From contig JAFGHX010000005.1 of the NCBI GenBank assembly GCA_016929905.1, positions 1-48,313 on the forward strand: 48,313 nucleotides of DNA, given 5' to 3'. Positions within the stretch are counted from its first letter, which is position 1, and the number at the start of each line of letters is the position of its first letter. Both the position numbers and the translations under genes were made by a program. The notes beneath the pieces were generated by a model that was not told where the DNA came from, did not search any database, and saw only the letters and a program-made list of their open reading frames with translations. Of this stretch, positions 7,301 to 13,231 are shown one piece after another. The stretch comes from Kiritimatiellia bacterium (GTDB lineage Bacteria > Verrucomicrobiota > Kiritimatiellia > JAFGHX01).

Positions 7301-8401
7301 CGGCTCCTGATCGCCCTGAGCGGCGGCGAGGCGGGCCTCATCGCGCGCGCGCGTCGCGCGTGTCCCGACGACGGCGAGATCTGGCTCGCCTGGCTGGTGC
7401 GCCGCGTGCAGGCCGAAGGCGCCGGCCGCTGGGTGGAGGAGGCGGTGCGCGACGCCGCGCTCGCGCGCCGGTTCTCGCCCGCCGTCATGACGCGCGCCGG
7501 CGAGTTCCTGCTTCGGCAGCGCCGGCCCGAGGCGGCGGCCGTGGCCGCGCGCGACGCCGCCGCCAGAGCCGACGGGCTGTTGCCGGCCCTCGTGCTGGAG
7601 GCGCAGTGCGCGCTCGCGTCCGCGCAGCCTGCGTGGGCCAAGACGGCCATCGAGCGGGCACTCGCACACGCCATTGAGCCGCCGCGCGCCTTCTACGAGC
7701 ATCTCGTCAGGATCAGGGGCGCCCGCGACGCGTCGGACCCTGTCGTGCTCGTCGCTTTGCGGGAACTGCGCCGCCGCGAGCCCGAGAACGCGCGTTGGGC
7801 CGAAATGCTGGGCGTCCTGCGCTTTCAGCGCGGCGGCGCGGACATGGTCGACGCCCTGTACGAACTGTCGGCCGCCATCGATCTGGGCCGCGAAGACGCC
7901 TGGGTGTTTGTCCTCGCCGCGGAGGCGGCCAGGCGCGTGGGCAACCTGGAGAAAGCCATCGGGCTGCTGGAGAAAGCCCGCGCACGCCACCCCCAGGACG
8001 GCCGCGTCCTGAACAATCTCGTCTATACCCTGGCAACGGAACCCGGCCGCGAGGCAGAAGCCGAAGCGCTCCTGGCGCCGCTGCGCAAGATGCGGCCGAA
8101 CGACCCGGAAGTCATGGACACGGCCGTGGCCGTTTACCTCCGCGGCGGCCGGCTCGACGAAGCCGAGCGCGTGGCGCGCGAGCTGGTCGGACAGGTCGGC
8201 GAGAAGACCGCGCGCGGGTGCAAGGCCGCCCTGCGCCTGGCCGAAATCCTGTTCCAGCGCGGGCGCCTTCACGACGCGCGCCAAGCGCTCGACGCGCTTG
8301 TCCGCTCGCCGCACTGCTCGGCCGAGGTCAATCTCGAGGCCGGCCGTCTGCTGGCGCGAATCGAGCTGAAGCTGCTGCAAGAGGCCGAACCGCCAGAATG
8401 A
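4319..8401 (+). CDS. Exosortase fused to a large TPR-like repeat domain
   Basis: This protein is 1360 residues with the ATG at 4319; an upstream ATG in a GC-rich leader is less likely. Residues 1-290 form a multi-span membrane domain with the exosortase catalytic triad: Cys186 in ACSGMEA, Arg231 in NVLRVS and His254 in FTHDTVG. Exosortases cleave and transfer proteins carrying PEP-CTERM signals at the inner membrane. A charged linker (about 280-310) and one more membrane helix (about 318-340) lead into about 1000 residues of alpha-helical repeats with a TPR look, such as YACILEAYANLGLGRRAEAW and EKAIGLLEKARARHPQDG, presumably periplasmic. The usual exosortase is about 300 residues, so this fusion is unusual. 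A PEP-CTERM gene lies convergently 466 bp downstream. Confidence 0.9.
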   Translation: MSVPTSRQRGAVLAGVGVLAALWLGLNFGRVTGSQHGTIRLVLGLGFALALLLRPKRGAPRAAAGEDGDSRSAAAARLAVGGTLLKITGLVFGVNQLQWLGLIILLFACLRWALPPRYRRDLWLALLLLYWMHPLPGQVFGPLQLGMQRLSVAGAEYLLHLANVRVWADGLVLRTGTYAFDIPAACSGMEAATTVFLFSLGLGLLRRLRWFELPAVVALGLVQALALNVLRVSLMVVLGARRTGDPVWIRTFTHDTVGVLLVSAVLLIVAEIHLWENWKRDRRARREGKSSARDEGEVAPQKGTDLLPPAWAVIFQWKWLVLIWLGFAVALAAIAYKGRPYHRAEMLREVGENLGWRKEFEDAKRVVEAARELAPYDGVDYNRIQLFLQEGSFEGVLEELAKVPQPRKASLPYACILEAYANLGLGRRAEAWRAIEQIPARLRKNPRLAIIMAEIARHARAPDKVAEHVVDAAGWPHNAERIRALFPYLAAEKRWEAIIASDMTAPYEKPVYALLAAQAHMQKGNVAGAADAVRMGIAKWPDDPRFLVPLHYLAVKRFDDNWEEQFTRQFLASLDKQTAEQLYALFETCIRLRRPDLVWLLYRRIQSMDPDFPGLPLAAAKFGHLWFSFRRQYLGLESEFVAKTIDITPFCRQTRHLRPWSSFWSRVPLVDRLSEGDRNERRLELLREAVAVSERRLREGRLSTEMHKEYIQALAMLNRDDDAHAELTRLQQRRPELADELRLLDADLYDRDGDYQRVYEILRDACETERASVKPSLMLGNALYKLRLLLCALERAEQTVRRFPESSQAVALLASVLNEMGEPEEALFRIASMSAEKTRDIQLFETELYYATERIVQAERACDALVVPKRPRTEDPVQRYRLRPAERALEWDKRLVPAAREFEANERVVMRNLDVVRSPYLRALNQHWLAAYRARCTGKTAEPAAWESIGRDPLEKSFALYQLALLYGWQNRAADARAAAERSVALWPQVERAWRLLIALSGGEAGLIARARRACPDDGEIWLAWLVRRVQAEGAGRWVEEAVRDAALARRFSPAVMTRAGEFLLRQRRPEAAAVAARDAAARADGLLPALVLEAQCALASAQPAWAKTAIERALAHAIEPPRAFYEHLVRIRGARDASDPVVLVALRELRRREPENARWAEMLGVLRFQRGGADMVDALYELSAAIDLGREDAWVFVLAAEAARRVGNLEKAIGLLEKARARHPQDGRVLNNLVYTLATEPGREAEAEALLAPLRKMRPNDPEVMDTAVAVYLRGGRLDEAERVARELVGQVGEKTARGCKAALRLAEILFQRGRLHDARQALDALVRSPHCSAEVNLEAGRLLARIELKLLQEAEPPE

Positions 8402-8504
8402 AGCCGGCGTCGGATCTGCCCGCGAAAGTGCGGAAAAGAGCCGCGAAAGGCAGAGGAGGAAGGACGCTGGAGTGGCACGCTGGCCGCTCGGCTTGCGCAG
8501 AGCT

Positions 8505-8593
8505 GTTGCGGGAATCGAAAGGATTGCCACGAGACCAAGCTGCCAGAGGCGATACTACGGGTTGGCCTCGTGGCAATCCTCGATTCCCGCAAC
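8505..8593. terminator. Inverted repeat 1 between convergent genes
   Basis: The left arm (8505-8538) and right arm (8562-8593) pair over about 31 bp with a 2-nt bulge and one mismatch; GTTGCGGGAATCGA is the outer perfect part. There is no U-run. It lies 104 bp past the exosortase stop, so it may end transcription, but it may equally be a mobile palindromic element. Confidence 0.6.
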
Positions 8594-8627
8594 GGTCGCC
8601 TTCAGATTCGGTATAGAAATGCGGACG

Positions 8628-8708
8628 CAGCAACTTTGAGTTGTTTGCGCCGTCCAAGCGCCGCCTCATTGCAGACGATAGCCGGGCGCAAACAGTTCAA
8701 AGTTGCTG
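8628..8708. repeat. Inverted repeat 2 between convergent genes
   Basis: CAGCAACTTTGAGTTGTTTG (from 8628) pairs with the complement at 8685-8708 with two mismatches over 24 bp, leaving a 33-nt loop. Its sequence is unrelated to the neighbouring hairpins. Confidence 0.75.
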
Positions 8709-8734
8709 AAGTGTGAGCCGTGTTGCGCTCTGCC

Positions 8735-8800
8735 CGCCTTAGTACTGCCCGGCGCAAATACGCTAACGTTAGCGTATTTACGAAAGGCAGTACTTAGGCG
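8735..8800. repeat. Inverted repeat 3, nested, with a perfect 24-bp palindrome
   Basis: The outer arms at 8735-8749 and 8786-8800 match over 14 of 15 bp (CGCCTTAGTACTGCC and its complement). Nested inside is a perfect palindrome at 8756-8779 formed by AAATACGCTAAC and its exact complement. The AT-rich centre contrasts with the GC-rich surroundings. It could be a protein-binding site, a cruciform or a bidirectional terminator. Confidence 0.8.
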
Positions 8801-8867
8801 CATCTTCGACATTTCGCGCATCTTTCGCGCCTTTTCGCGGGCAGAAAAGAGTGCGAAATTCGCCGGA

Positions 8868-9701
8868 TCACCTCGCCACACCGCACGCCGGCGCGGCCGC
8901 GCGGCGGCGCAGGCGGATGTGCACGAGCAGCGCAAGCGCCACGCCGGCAAGCATGCACCAGGTTCCCGGTTCGGGGACGTAGAGCACGAAGTTGTCAATC
9001 CCGTAGAACTGCTCGCCGAGCTCCAAACTGCGCTCGACATGCACCCCGATCCACTCGACGTCGGCCAGGTCGGCGAGGAACTGCTCTTCCGTCGCGCCCG
9101 GCCCGTAACTCCAACCGGCGGCAAAATCGAAATTCACCACATACTGCGTCCAGGTGTCCACCGCCGGCGGATTGGGCAGCGCGAACATCCAGGTCCGGCC
9201 GCTCACCGCGCTCTTGAAGAACAGATCCACGAAGCCCGGCAGGTAGTCTTCGGCCAGGAAATCGAACTGGGCCGTGAGGCCTTGCCCCGATTCCGTCATG
9301 ATGCCTGCGTAATCCCCCACGAACCGCCCGCCCGAGGCGCCGCTGTCGGCGTACGCTGTCCCGTCTTCCGGCCACGGCGGGCCGGGCTGCTCCCCGAAAC
9401 CGAGCTGCAGGTAGCCGCCATCGGCGGAGGTGTAGCCGGCGGTCATGTCCCCGGAATTGCTCTGCCAACCCTCTTCGTCCGCGCCGCTCCACGTTTCGAT
9501 CCAGTCCAACTCCACATCCGCCCGGCACCAGCCGGTCCCAACGAGGAAGAGGCAGGCCGCCGCAGCGGTCCATACCGCGCGGATCCGCCTTCGCCAAGGC
9601 TTCCGCCTTCGCCAAAGCTTCGGCGGACACGTCGCGGATGGCGCTCCTGAATTCGTCGCCATCCGCGGTCCGCCACCCGCTCTGTGTGCGCGTCGCCTCA
9701 T
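8868..9701 (-). CDS. PEP-CTERM sorting-signal protein
   Basis: This secreted protein of 277 residues (start 9701; ATG 9662 is an alternative) has a hydrophobic segment AVWTAAAACLFLVGTGW at 42-58, with likely cleavage near Ala61. The C-terminus is a classic PEP-CTERM: VPEPGTW at 242-248, a short membrane helix to about 262, then HIRLRRR. The middle (about 67-240) is a beta-rich domain with GASGGRFVGDY and an EQFLADLADVEWIGVHV motif, clearly related to residues 61-225 of the next gene. An exosortase would cut at the PEP motif. The n-region includes translated repeat element (9583-9640), which makes the exact start uncertain. It is probably the local exosortase's substrate. Confidence 0.87.
   Translation of the reverse strand: MRRRAHRAGGGPRMATNSGAPSATCPPKLWRRRKPWRRRIRAVWTAAAACLFLVGTGWCRADVELDWIETWSGADEEGWQSNSGDMTAGYTSADGGYLQLGFGEQPGPPWPEDGTAYADSGASGGRFVGDYAGIMTESGQGLTAQFDFLAEDYLPGFVDLFFKSAVSGRTWMFALPNPPAVDTWTQYVVNFDFAAGWSYGPGATEEQFLADLADVEWIGVHVERSLELGEQFYGIDNFVLYVPEPGTWCMLAGVALALLVHIRLRRRAAAPACGVAR
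9583..9640. repeat. Tandem palindromic repeat element in the PEP-CTERM gene
   Basis: Two adjacent copies of the unit CGCCTTCGCCAAAGCTTCGG are present (one with AAGGCTTCCG in place of AAAGCTTCGG), the same family as 527-560 in feoB. They are translated here in a different frame as a run of Lys/Arg/Trp residues just before the signal-peptide core, so they supply the positively charged n-region. Confidence 0.75.
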
Positions 9702-9850
9702 AACGTCAGTCTACATGCAAGTCCCGAATGAATCAAGCGTTCCCGTCGCAGCCCCAGTCCGTAAATACTTTGCATACAGAACTTGAATGCAGATGCGTTG
9801 TGTTCGGGGCTGCGAGTAGCGCGGGCCTCACCGAGGCCCAGCGCCAATTT
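9702..9850. other. Intergenic region between the FG-GAP and PEP-CTERM genes
   Basis: No gene is seen. An AT-richer stretch at 9760-9790 could hold a minus-strand promoter for the PEP-CTERM gene, but no hexamer pair is convincing. Confidence 0.4.
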
Positions 9851-9885
9851 GGAGTTTCAAGTTTCGAATTTCGAGTTTCGAATCA
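9851..9885. repeat. Short heptamer array, family A, at a gene 3' end
   Basis: Five period-7 units (plus strand GGAGTTT, CAAGTTT, CGAATTT, CGAGTTT, CGAATCA). The stop codon of the upstream gene (9883-9885) is part of the first unit as read on the coding strand, where the array is in the GAAACTT orientation. Confidence 0.85.
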
Positions 9886-12213
9886 ATACTCCGTCCCGGT
9901 CACCCCGCCCGCCGCGCTCCAGCCGAAGGTCTCCACGCGCACCGTCTGGGTGGCGGAGTTGAAGATGTACCACGTGCCGGTCGCCCGATGGTACAGGGCC
10001 AGATCGGTGATGCCGTCGCCGTCGTAATCGGCGGGGACCGGCGCCGGTCCGTTCCAGCCGAACTGATAGGCCGCGGTCTTGCCCGTGGACGATTGGAACA
10101 CGAACCAGGTGCCGGTCGGCGGGTAATACACGGCCAGGTCGTCGATCCGGTCGCCGTCGTAGTCGCCCGGCACGGCGACGGCCGGGTACCAGCCGAATGG
10201 GCGCATTCTGAAGCCCGTGTGGCTGCACAGCATGTACCAGTTGGCCGCCGTGCGGTGGTACAGGGCGATGTCCGCCTTGCCGTCGCCGTCGTAGTCGGCG
10301 GGCACGGGCCTGGGTTCGCTCCAGCCGAACTGGACCTGTCTGAACCCGTCCGCGCTTTGCATGATGTACCACGTGCCGCCGGCCGGATGGTACACGCCGA
10401 GGTCCGCCACGCCGTCCGCGTCATAGTCGGCGGGCACGGGCAGCGTGCCGCCGAACCCGAATTGGCGCAGGGCGAACCCGTCGGTGCTCATCAACACGTA
10501 CCACGTGCCGGCCGGCGCATGGTAGACCGCCACGTCCGCCTTGCCGTCGCCGTCGTAGTCGGCGGGCACGGGCGTCGGTTCGCTCCACCCGAACTGCCGG
10601 TGCTGGAACCCGCTCTGCGAACGCATCGCATACCAGTCGCCGCCCGCCGGATAATACACGGCAAGGTCCGCGATGCCGTCCCCGTCAAAGTCGCACGGCG
10701 TTCGCCGCCGGATCGTGAACACGCCCGAATCCCCGTAATCGAGCGGATGGCTGTCGTCCGTCACGCGCACCTGCCAGGCCGTCCCGTAGGGCAGCGTCAC
10801 GGGCAGGAAGACCTCGACGGTCATGTTGCTCGCCGGCGCCGCCACGTCTTCGGCCAGCGTCCACACGCCCGTGCCGGTCATCAGCGTGATATCCGCCGTG
10901 CCCAGCGCCCACGCGCCCACCCAACTGACATCGAGCATCGTGCCGCACACGGCCACCGCATTGCTGGCCGGCGCGCTCACCGCCACCGCGCTGCCCGGGT
11001 AATCGGTTTCGTCGTTGGGGTCGGTGCCCATCGCCAGCTCCTGCGCGTCGGTGTAGCCGTCCAGGTCGCTGTCCGCCAGGTTCGGGTTCGTCCCGTGCGT
11101 GCCGACCTCGTCGCCGTCGCTCAGCCCGTCCAGGTCCGTATCCGAATTCGTCGGGCTGGAACCGGTGTCCGTCGGCCCTGCATAGATGCCCGTGTCCGTC
11201 TCCACCCAGTCGGGCAACCCGTCGGTGTCGCTGTCCGGATCGGCCAGCGCGACGTCGATCCCCGTCACGTTCCCGCCGATCGTCAGCGGGTTGCCCGCGT
11301 AAGCGCCCCAGGCCTCCGCGCTGTCGAACTGGCCGTCACCGTCCGAATCGCGCCAGGCCTTCACATAGTAGTCGCCCGGCGACTCGATCTGCGTCACGTA
11401 GAACCGGCCCGGCAGCTCCTGCGAGGCCGAGCGGGTCGTGTCCCAACTGTTCGAGAGGCTCGTCACCACCACGTGGATCCGGCCCGTCTGGCTGCCCGCG
11501 TACGTGCAGTTGCCCGCCACGCTGAGCGCGGAGCCGCCGAGCGCCACATCGTCCAGCCCGTAGTCCTCCGCGCTCGTGCCGCCGCTGCGCAACACGTACA
11601 CACCCACCCAATCCACATTCTCCAGGTCGCGCAGAAATTGGTCGCGCGACTCGCCCGAGCCGATCAGCCACAGCGCCGCGTCGTAGTCCAGCGGGATGTT
11701 GTATTCCGTCCACTCGTTGGTCACCGGCGCGGCCAGCACCGTGTACCACGCGTTCCCGCTCGTCGGATTGTGCAAGAAGAACCGGACCAGCCCGGGATCG
11801 TAGCCGGCGGCCAGGAACTTGAGCGCGATGTTCGTCGCGCCGGCCGCCAGATAGTTGCCCGTGAAATCGCCGCCCGAGGCGCCCGTACCGCCCACCAGGA
11901 TGCTCTCTTCGGGCGACGGTACGCCCAACGCCCCGAAGTGAAGGTTCAGGTATGTGCCCGGATTGCTCACCGCCGCGTACGCGTTGTTGTTCGTCCAGCC
12001 CTCCAGCAACCCGGAATTCCAGGTCTCGGGCGCGTTCACCGTCGCCGCCGAGGCCGGATTGACGAAAAATGTCGAAGATCCGCCCGCGGCGGAAAGAATG
12101 AAAAATGCGAGAGAGAGGGCCGTGACTCGAAACTGGAAACAGGAAACTGGAAACTGGGAACGGAGCACCCAGGCTGTTCGTGCCTGTCTCGGATTGTGCC
12201 GATCATTCTTCAT
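9883..12213 (-). CDS. Secreted protein with TSP3-like calcium repeats and an FG-GAP-like propeller
   Basis: The 776-residue protein has a hydrophobic signal core TALSLAFFILSAAGG at 31-45, with likely cleavage after ASA at 54-56. Residues 61-225 are paralogous to the PEP-CTERM neighbour (GASGGDFTGNY; DQFLRDLENVDWVGVYV). Residues 232-325 look like a second beta domain. Residues 326-405 carry thrombospondin-3-like Asp-rich calcium motifs (DSDTDGLPDW, DSDLDGYTDAQE). Residues 410-503 form an Ig-like domain. Residues 506-776 are six repeats of about 45 residues of the type PADYDGDGKADVAVYH, as in FG-GAP/VCBS propellers. No PEP-CTERM or other anchor is visible. Residues 18-30 (RSQFPVSCFQFRV) are translated heptamer repeat. 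The ATG at 12213 lies in a B-type heptamer run; a GTG at codon 16 is an alternative start. Confidence 0.88.
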   Translation of the reverse strand: MKNDRHNPRQARTAWVLRSQFPVSCFQFRVTALSLAFFILSAAGGSSTFFVNPASAATVNAPETWNSGLLEGWTNNNAYAAVSNPGTYLNLHFGALGVPSPEESILVGGTGASGGDFTGNYLAAGATNIALKFLAAGYDPGLVRFFLHNPTSGNAWYTVLAAPVTNEWTEYNIPLDYDAALWLIGSGESRDQFLRDLENVDWVGVYVLRSGGTSAEDYGLDDVALGGSALSVAGNCTYAGSQTGRIHVVVTSLSNSWDTTRSASQELPGRFYVTQIESPGDYYVKAWRDSDGDGQFDSAEAWGAYAGNPLTIGGNVTGIDVALADPDSDTDGLPDWVETDTGIYAGPTDTGSSPTNSDTDLDGLSDGDEVGTHGTNPNLADSDLDGYTDAQELAMGTDPNDETDYPGSAVAVSAPASNAVAVCGTMLDVSWVGAWALGTADITLMTGTGVWTLAEDVAAPASNMTVEVFLPVTLPYGTAWQVRVTDDSHPLDYGDSGVFTIRRRTPCDFDGDGIADLAVYYPAGGDWYAMRSQSGFQHRQFGWSEPTPVPADYDGDGKADVAVYHAPAGTWYVLMSTDGFALRQFGFGGTLPVPADYDADGVADLGVYHPAGGTWYIMQSADGFRQVQFGWSEPRPVPADYDGDGKADIALYHRTAANWYMLCSHTGFRMRPFGWYPAVAVPGDYDGDRIDDLAVYYPPTGTWFVFQSSTGKTAAYQFGWNGPAPVPADYDGDGITDLALYHRATGTWYIFNSATQTVRVETFGWSAAGGVTGTEY
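12124..12163. repeat. Short heptamer array, family A, inside a signal-peptide coding region
   Basis: Units GACTCGA, AACTGGA, AACAGGA, AACTGGA, AACTGGG on the plus strand give period 7. On the coding strand this is the stop-free AGTTTCC orientation and is read as RSQFPVSCFQFRV. It is inverted relative to the array at the gene's 3' end (9851-9885). Confidence 0.85.
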
Positions 12214-12222
12214 TCTTCACTC
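12203..12222. repeat. B-type heptamers supplying a start codon
   Basis: On the minus strand the units are GTGAAGA, ATGAAGA and ATGATCG. The ATG at 12213-12211 opens the FG-GAP gene, and the preceding GAGTGAAGA could act as a Shine-Dalgarno-like purine tract. A similar TTCATTC run is found at 12342-12355 on the far side of the hairpin. Confidence 0.55.
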
Positions 12223-12228
12223 AGGATT

Positions 12229-12340
12229 GAGTCCACTCCAGGAACCCGGCTCGCGAGGACGCTCGCCCTCCATCACCACGACATCTGGCGCCAATGGAGG
12301 GCGAGCGTCCTCGCGAGCCGCCTTTCTTGAGTGGGCTCAG
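12229..12340. repeat. Hairpin element with a perfect 27-bp stem
   Basis: The arm 12247-12273 (begins CGGCTCGCGAGGACGCTCGC) and the arm 12294-12320 are perfect complements around a 20-nt loop. An imperfect outer stem pairs TGAGTCCACTCCAGGAA with the complement of TTTCTTGAGTGGGCTCA. TTCATTCTTCAC flanks both sides in direct orientation (12209-12220 and 12343-12354), which may be a target duplication or part of a heptamer run. It lies in the presumed 5' leader of the FG-GAP gene and could be a small non-autonomous palindromic element. Confidence 0.8.
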
Positions 12341-12355
12341 TATTCATTCTTCACC

Positions 12356-12704
12356 ATGAATTGTCTGCCCGGGGCGTACACTACCCCTGCCTTTATACAG
12401 CATTTTCCGTACCACTTACCCGGCAAAGCCGCGGATTTTGCATTCCGACAGCTCATTTTCAGGAGCACTATGCTACATATTGCGTATCACCGCATTTTCC
12501 GTGGTACGCGCGACTCGGAAGCCGAGCCGGATTCCTCTAATTTTTTAGAAACTGAGAAGATCGTTTCTCCTGCTGCGACGGATACGAAGCGGGCCATACC
12601 GCCCTGGGCACAGGCGTCGCATGATTCGTGTCATCCAGAATTTCGATCGAGAATTCGGCTGATGCCTCAAAGCCTCGCCGTCCCCGGAGCAAACGAGGGA
12701 ATCC
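12356..12704. other. Intergenic, no gene recognised
   Basis: AT-richer than the rest of the window. GCATTTTCCGT occurs twice (about 12400 and 12492). On the minus strand TATAAA at 12397-12392 is a possible -10 for the FG-GAP gene, without a good -35. Open frames here lack any family resemblance. Confidence 0.5.
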
Positions 12705-12760
12705 TTGACCATTGACGATTGACGATTGGGGATTGCCAATTGCCCATTGCCCATTGATTG
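12705..12760. repeat. Heptamer array C1 (TTGACCA/TTGACGA/TTGCCCA)
   Basis: Exactly eight period-7 units, all starting TTG. The sequence is unrelated to families A and B. On the plus strand the TTGAC units carry TGA. The array abuts the hairpin element at 12757. Confidence 0.9.
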
Positions 12761-12873
12761 CGCTGAAAAGCCACTGCGGCCGGCACGGAGGCCGGCCCTC
12801 CATTGGATCAACACGCAACAGGTTGGGTTCTTGGAGGGCGCGGCTCCGTCCGCGCCGGGTTCTTCAGCGCAAT
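12757..12873. repeat. Second hairpin element with 11-bp terminal inverted repeats
   Basis: The ends ATTGCGCTGAA (12757-12767) and TTCAGCGCAAT (12863-12873) are perfect complements. Inside, CGGAGGCCGGCCCTCCA (12786-12802) pairs imperfectly with 12832-12848. The TGGAGGGCG motif is shared with the hairpin at 12247-12320, so the two may belong to one family. C-type heptamers flank it on both sides. Confidence 0.75.
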
Positions 12874-12893
12874 CGACCATTGACCATTGACCC
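12873..12893. repeat. Heptamer array C2 (TTGACCA)
   Basis: Three units, TCGACCA, TTGACCA and TTGACCC, in the same orientation as C1. They begin at the right end of the hairpin element, so hairpin 12757-12873 interrupts a C-type array. Confidence 0.75.
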
Positions 12894-13000
12894 CACCGAA
12901 TGTTGCCCCGCTGCGGTTCCCTCCAATAACACAGTGTGGCCCGCGTGTCAACCCGTTGATTGCCGCCATCGCAGGTTGGCAACCGGACTCTCCCTCCCAA

Positions 13001-13155
13001 CTTGCTCGAGAACTTACTCGAGAACCTACTCGATTCCCGGCTCAGCGGTTCGTTCGAGACTTTCGAGACAAGTTCCCGAGTAAGCCGCGCCCGCCGTAGC
13101 GCTGCGCGAAGGCGGGTTCTCGAGTAAGTTCTCGAGTAAGTTCTCGAGCAGGTTC
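13001..13155. repeat. Inverted pair of 12-mer arrays (CTCGAGAACTTA type)
   Basis: The left array 13001-13036 has three 12-bp units (CTTGCTCGAGAA, CTTACTCGAGAA, CCTACTCGATTC). The right array 13116-13155 has three and a third units of GTTCTCGAGTAA. Each is the near-exact complement of the other, so a stem of about 35 bp can form around a GC-rich spacer (13037-13115) that holds its own small CCCGCC/GGCGGG stem. It lies just downstream of the giant gene and could end its transcript. Confidence 0.85.
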
Positions 13156-13202
13156 CTCTTCTCGTGAATTCTCGATCATTGCCGACGAGTAAGCTGCCGG
13201 AA

Positions 13203-13231
13203 TCAATCCCCAATGGTCAATCGTCAATCCC
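13203..13231. repeat. Heptamer array C3, inverted relative to C1
   Basis: On the minus strand the units are GGATTGA, CGATTGA, CCATTGG, GGATTGA. The stop codon of the giant gene (13224-13226) is the TGA of the first unit. C1/C2 and C3 together bracket 12761-13202. Confidence 0.85.

Noticed and set aside
4334..8530. Minus-strand open frame of 1,398 codons
   Set aside because: Codon-register shadow of the exosortase-TPR gene, which has a clear catalytic triad.
9883..10060. PEP-CTERM signal in the FG-GAP protein
   Set aside because: The C-terminus ends in the last propeller repeat (GGVTGTEY) with no PEP motif, membrane helix or basic tail.
12537..13213. Minus-strand small open frames in the repeat region (including one with GRPPCRPQWLFSA)
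   Set aside because: They are translations of hairpin and heptamer elements and share no domain with known proteins.
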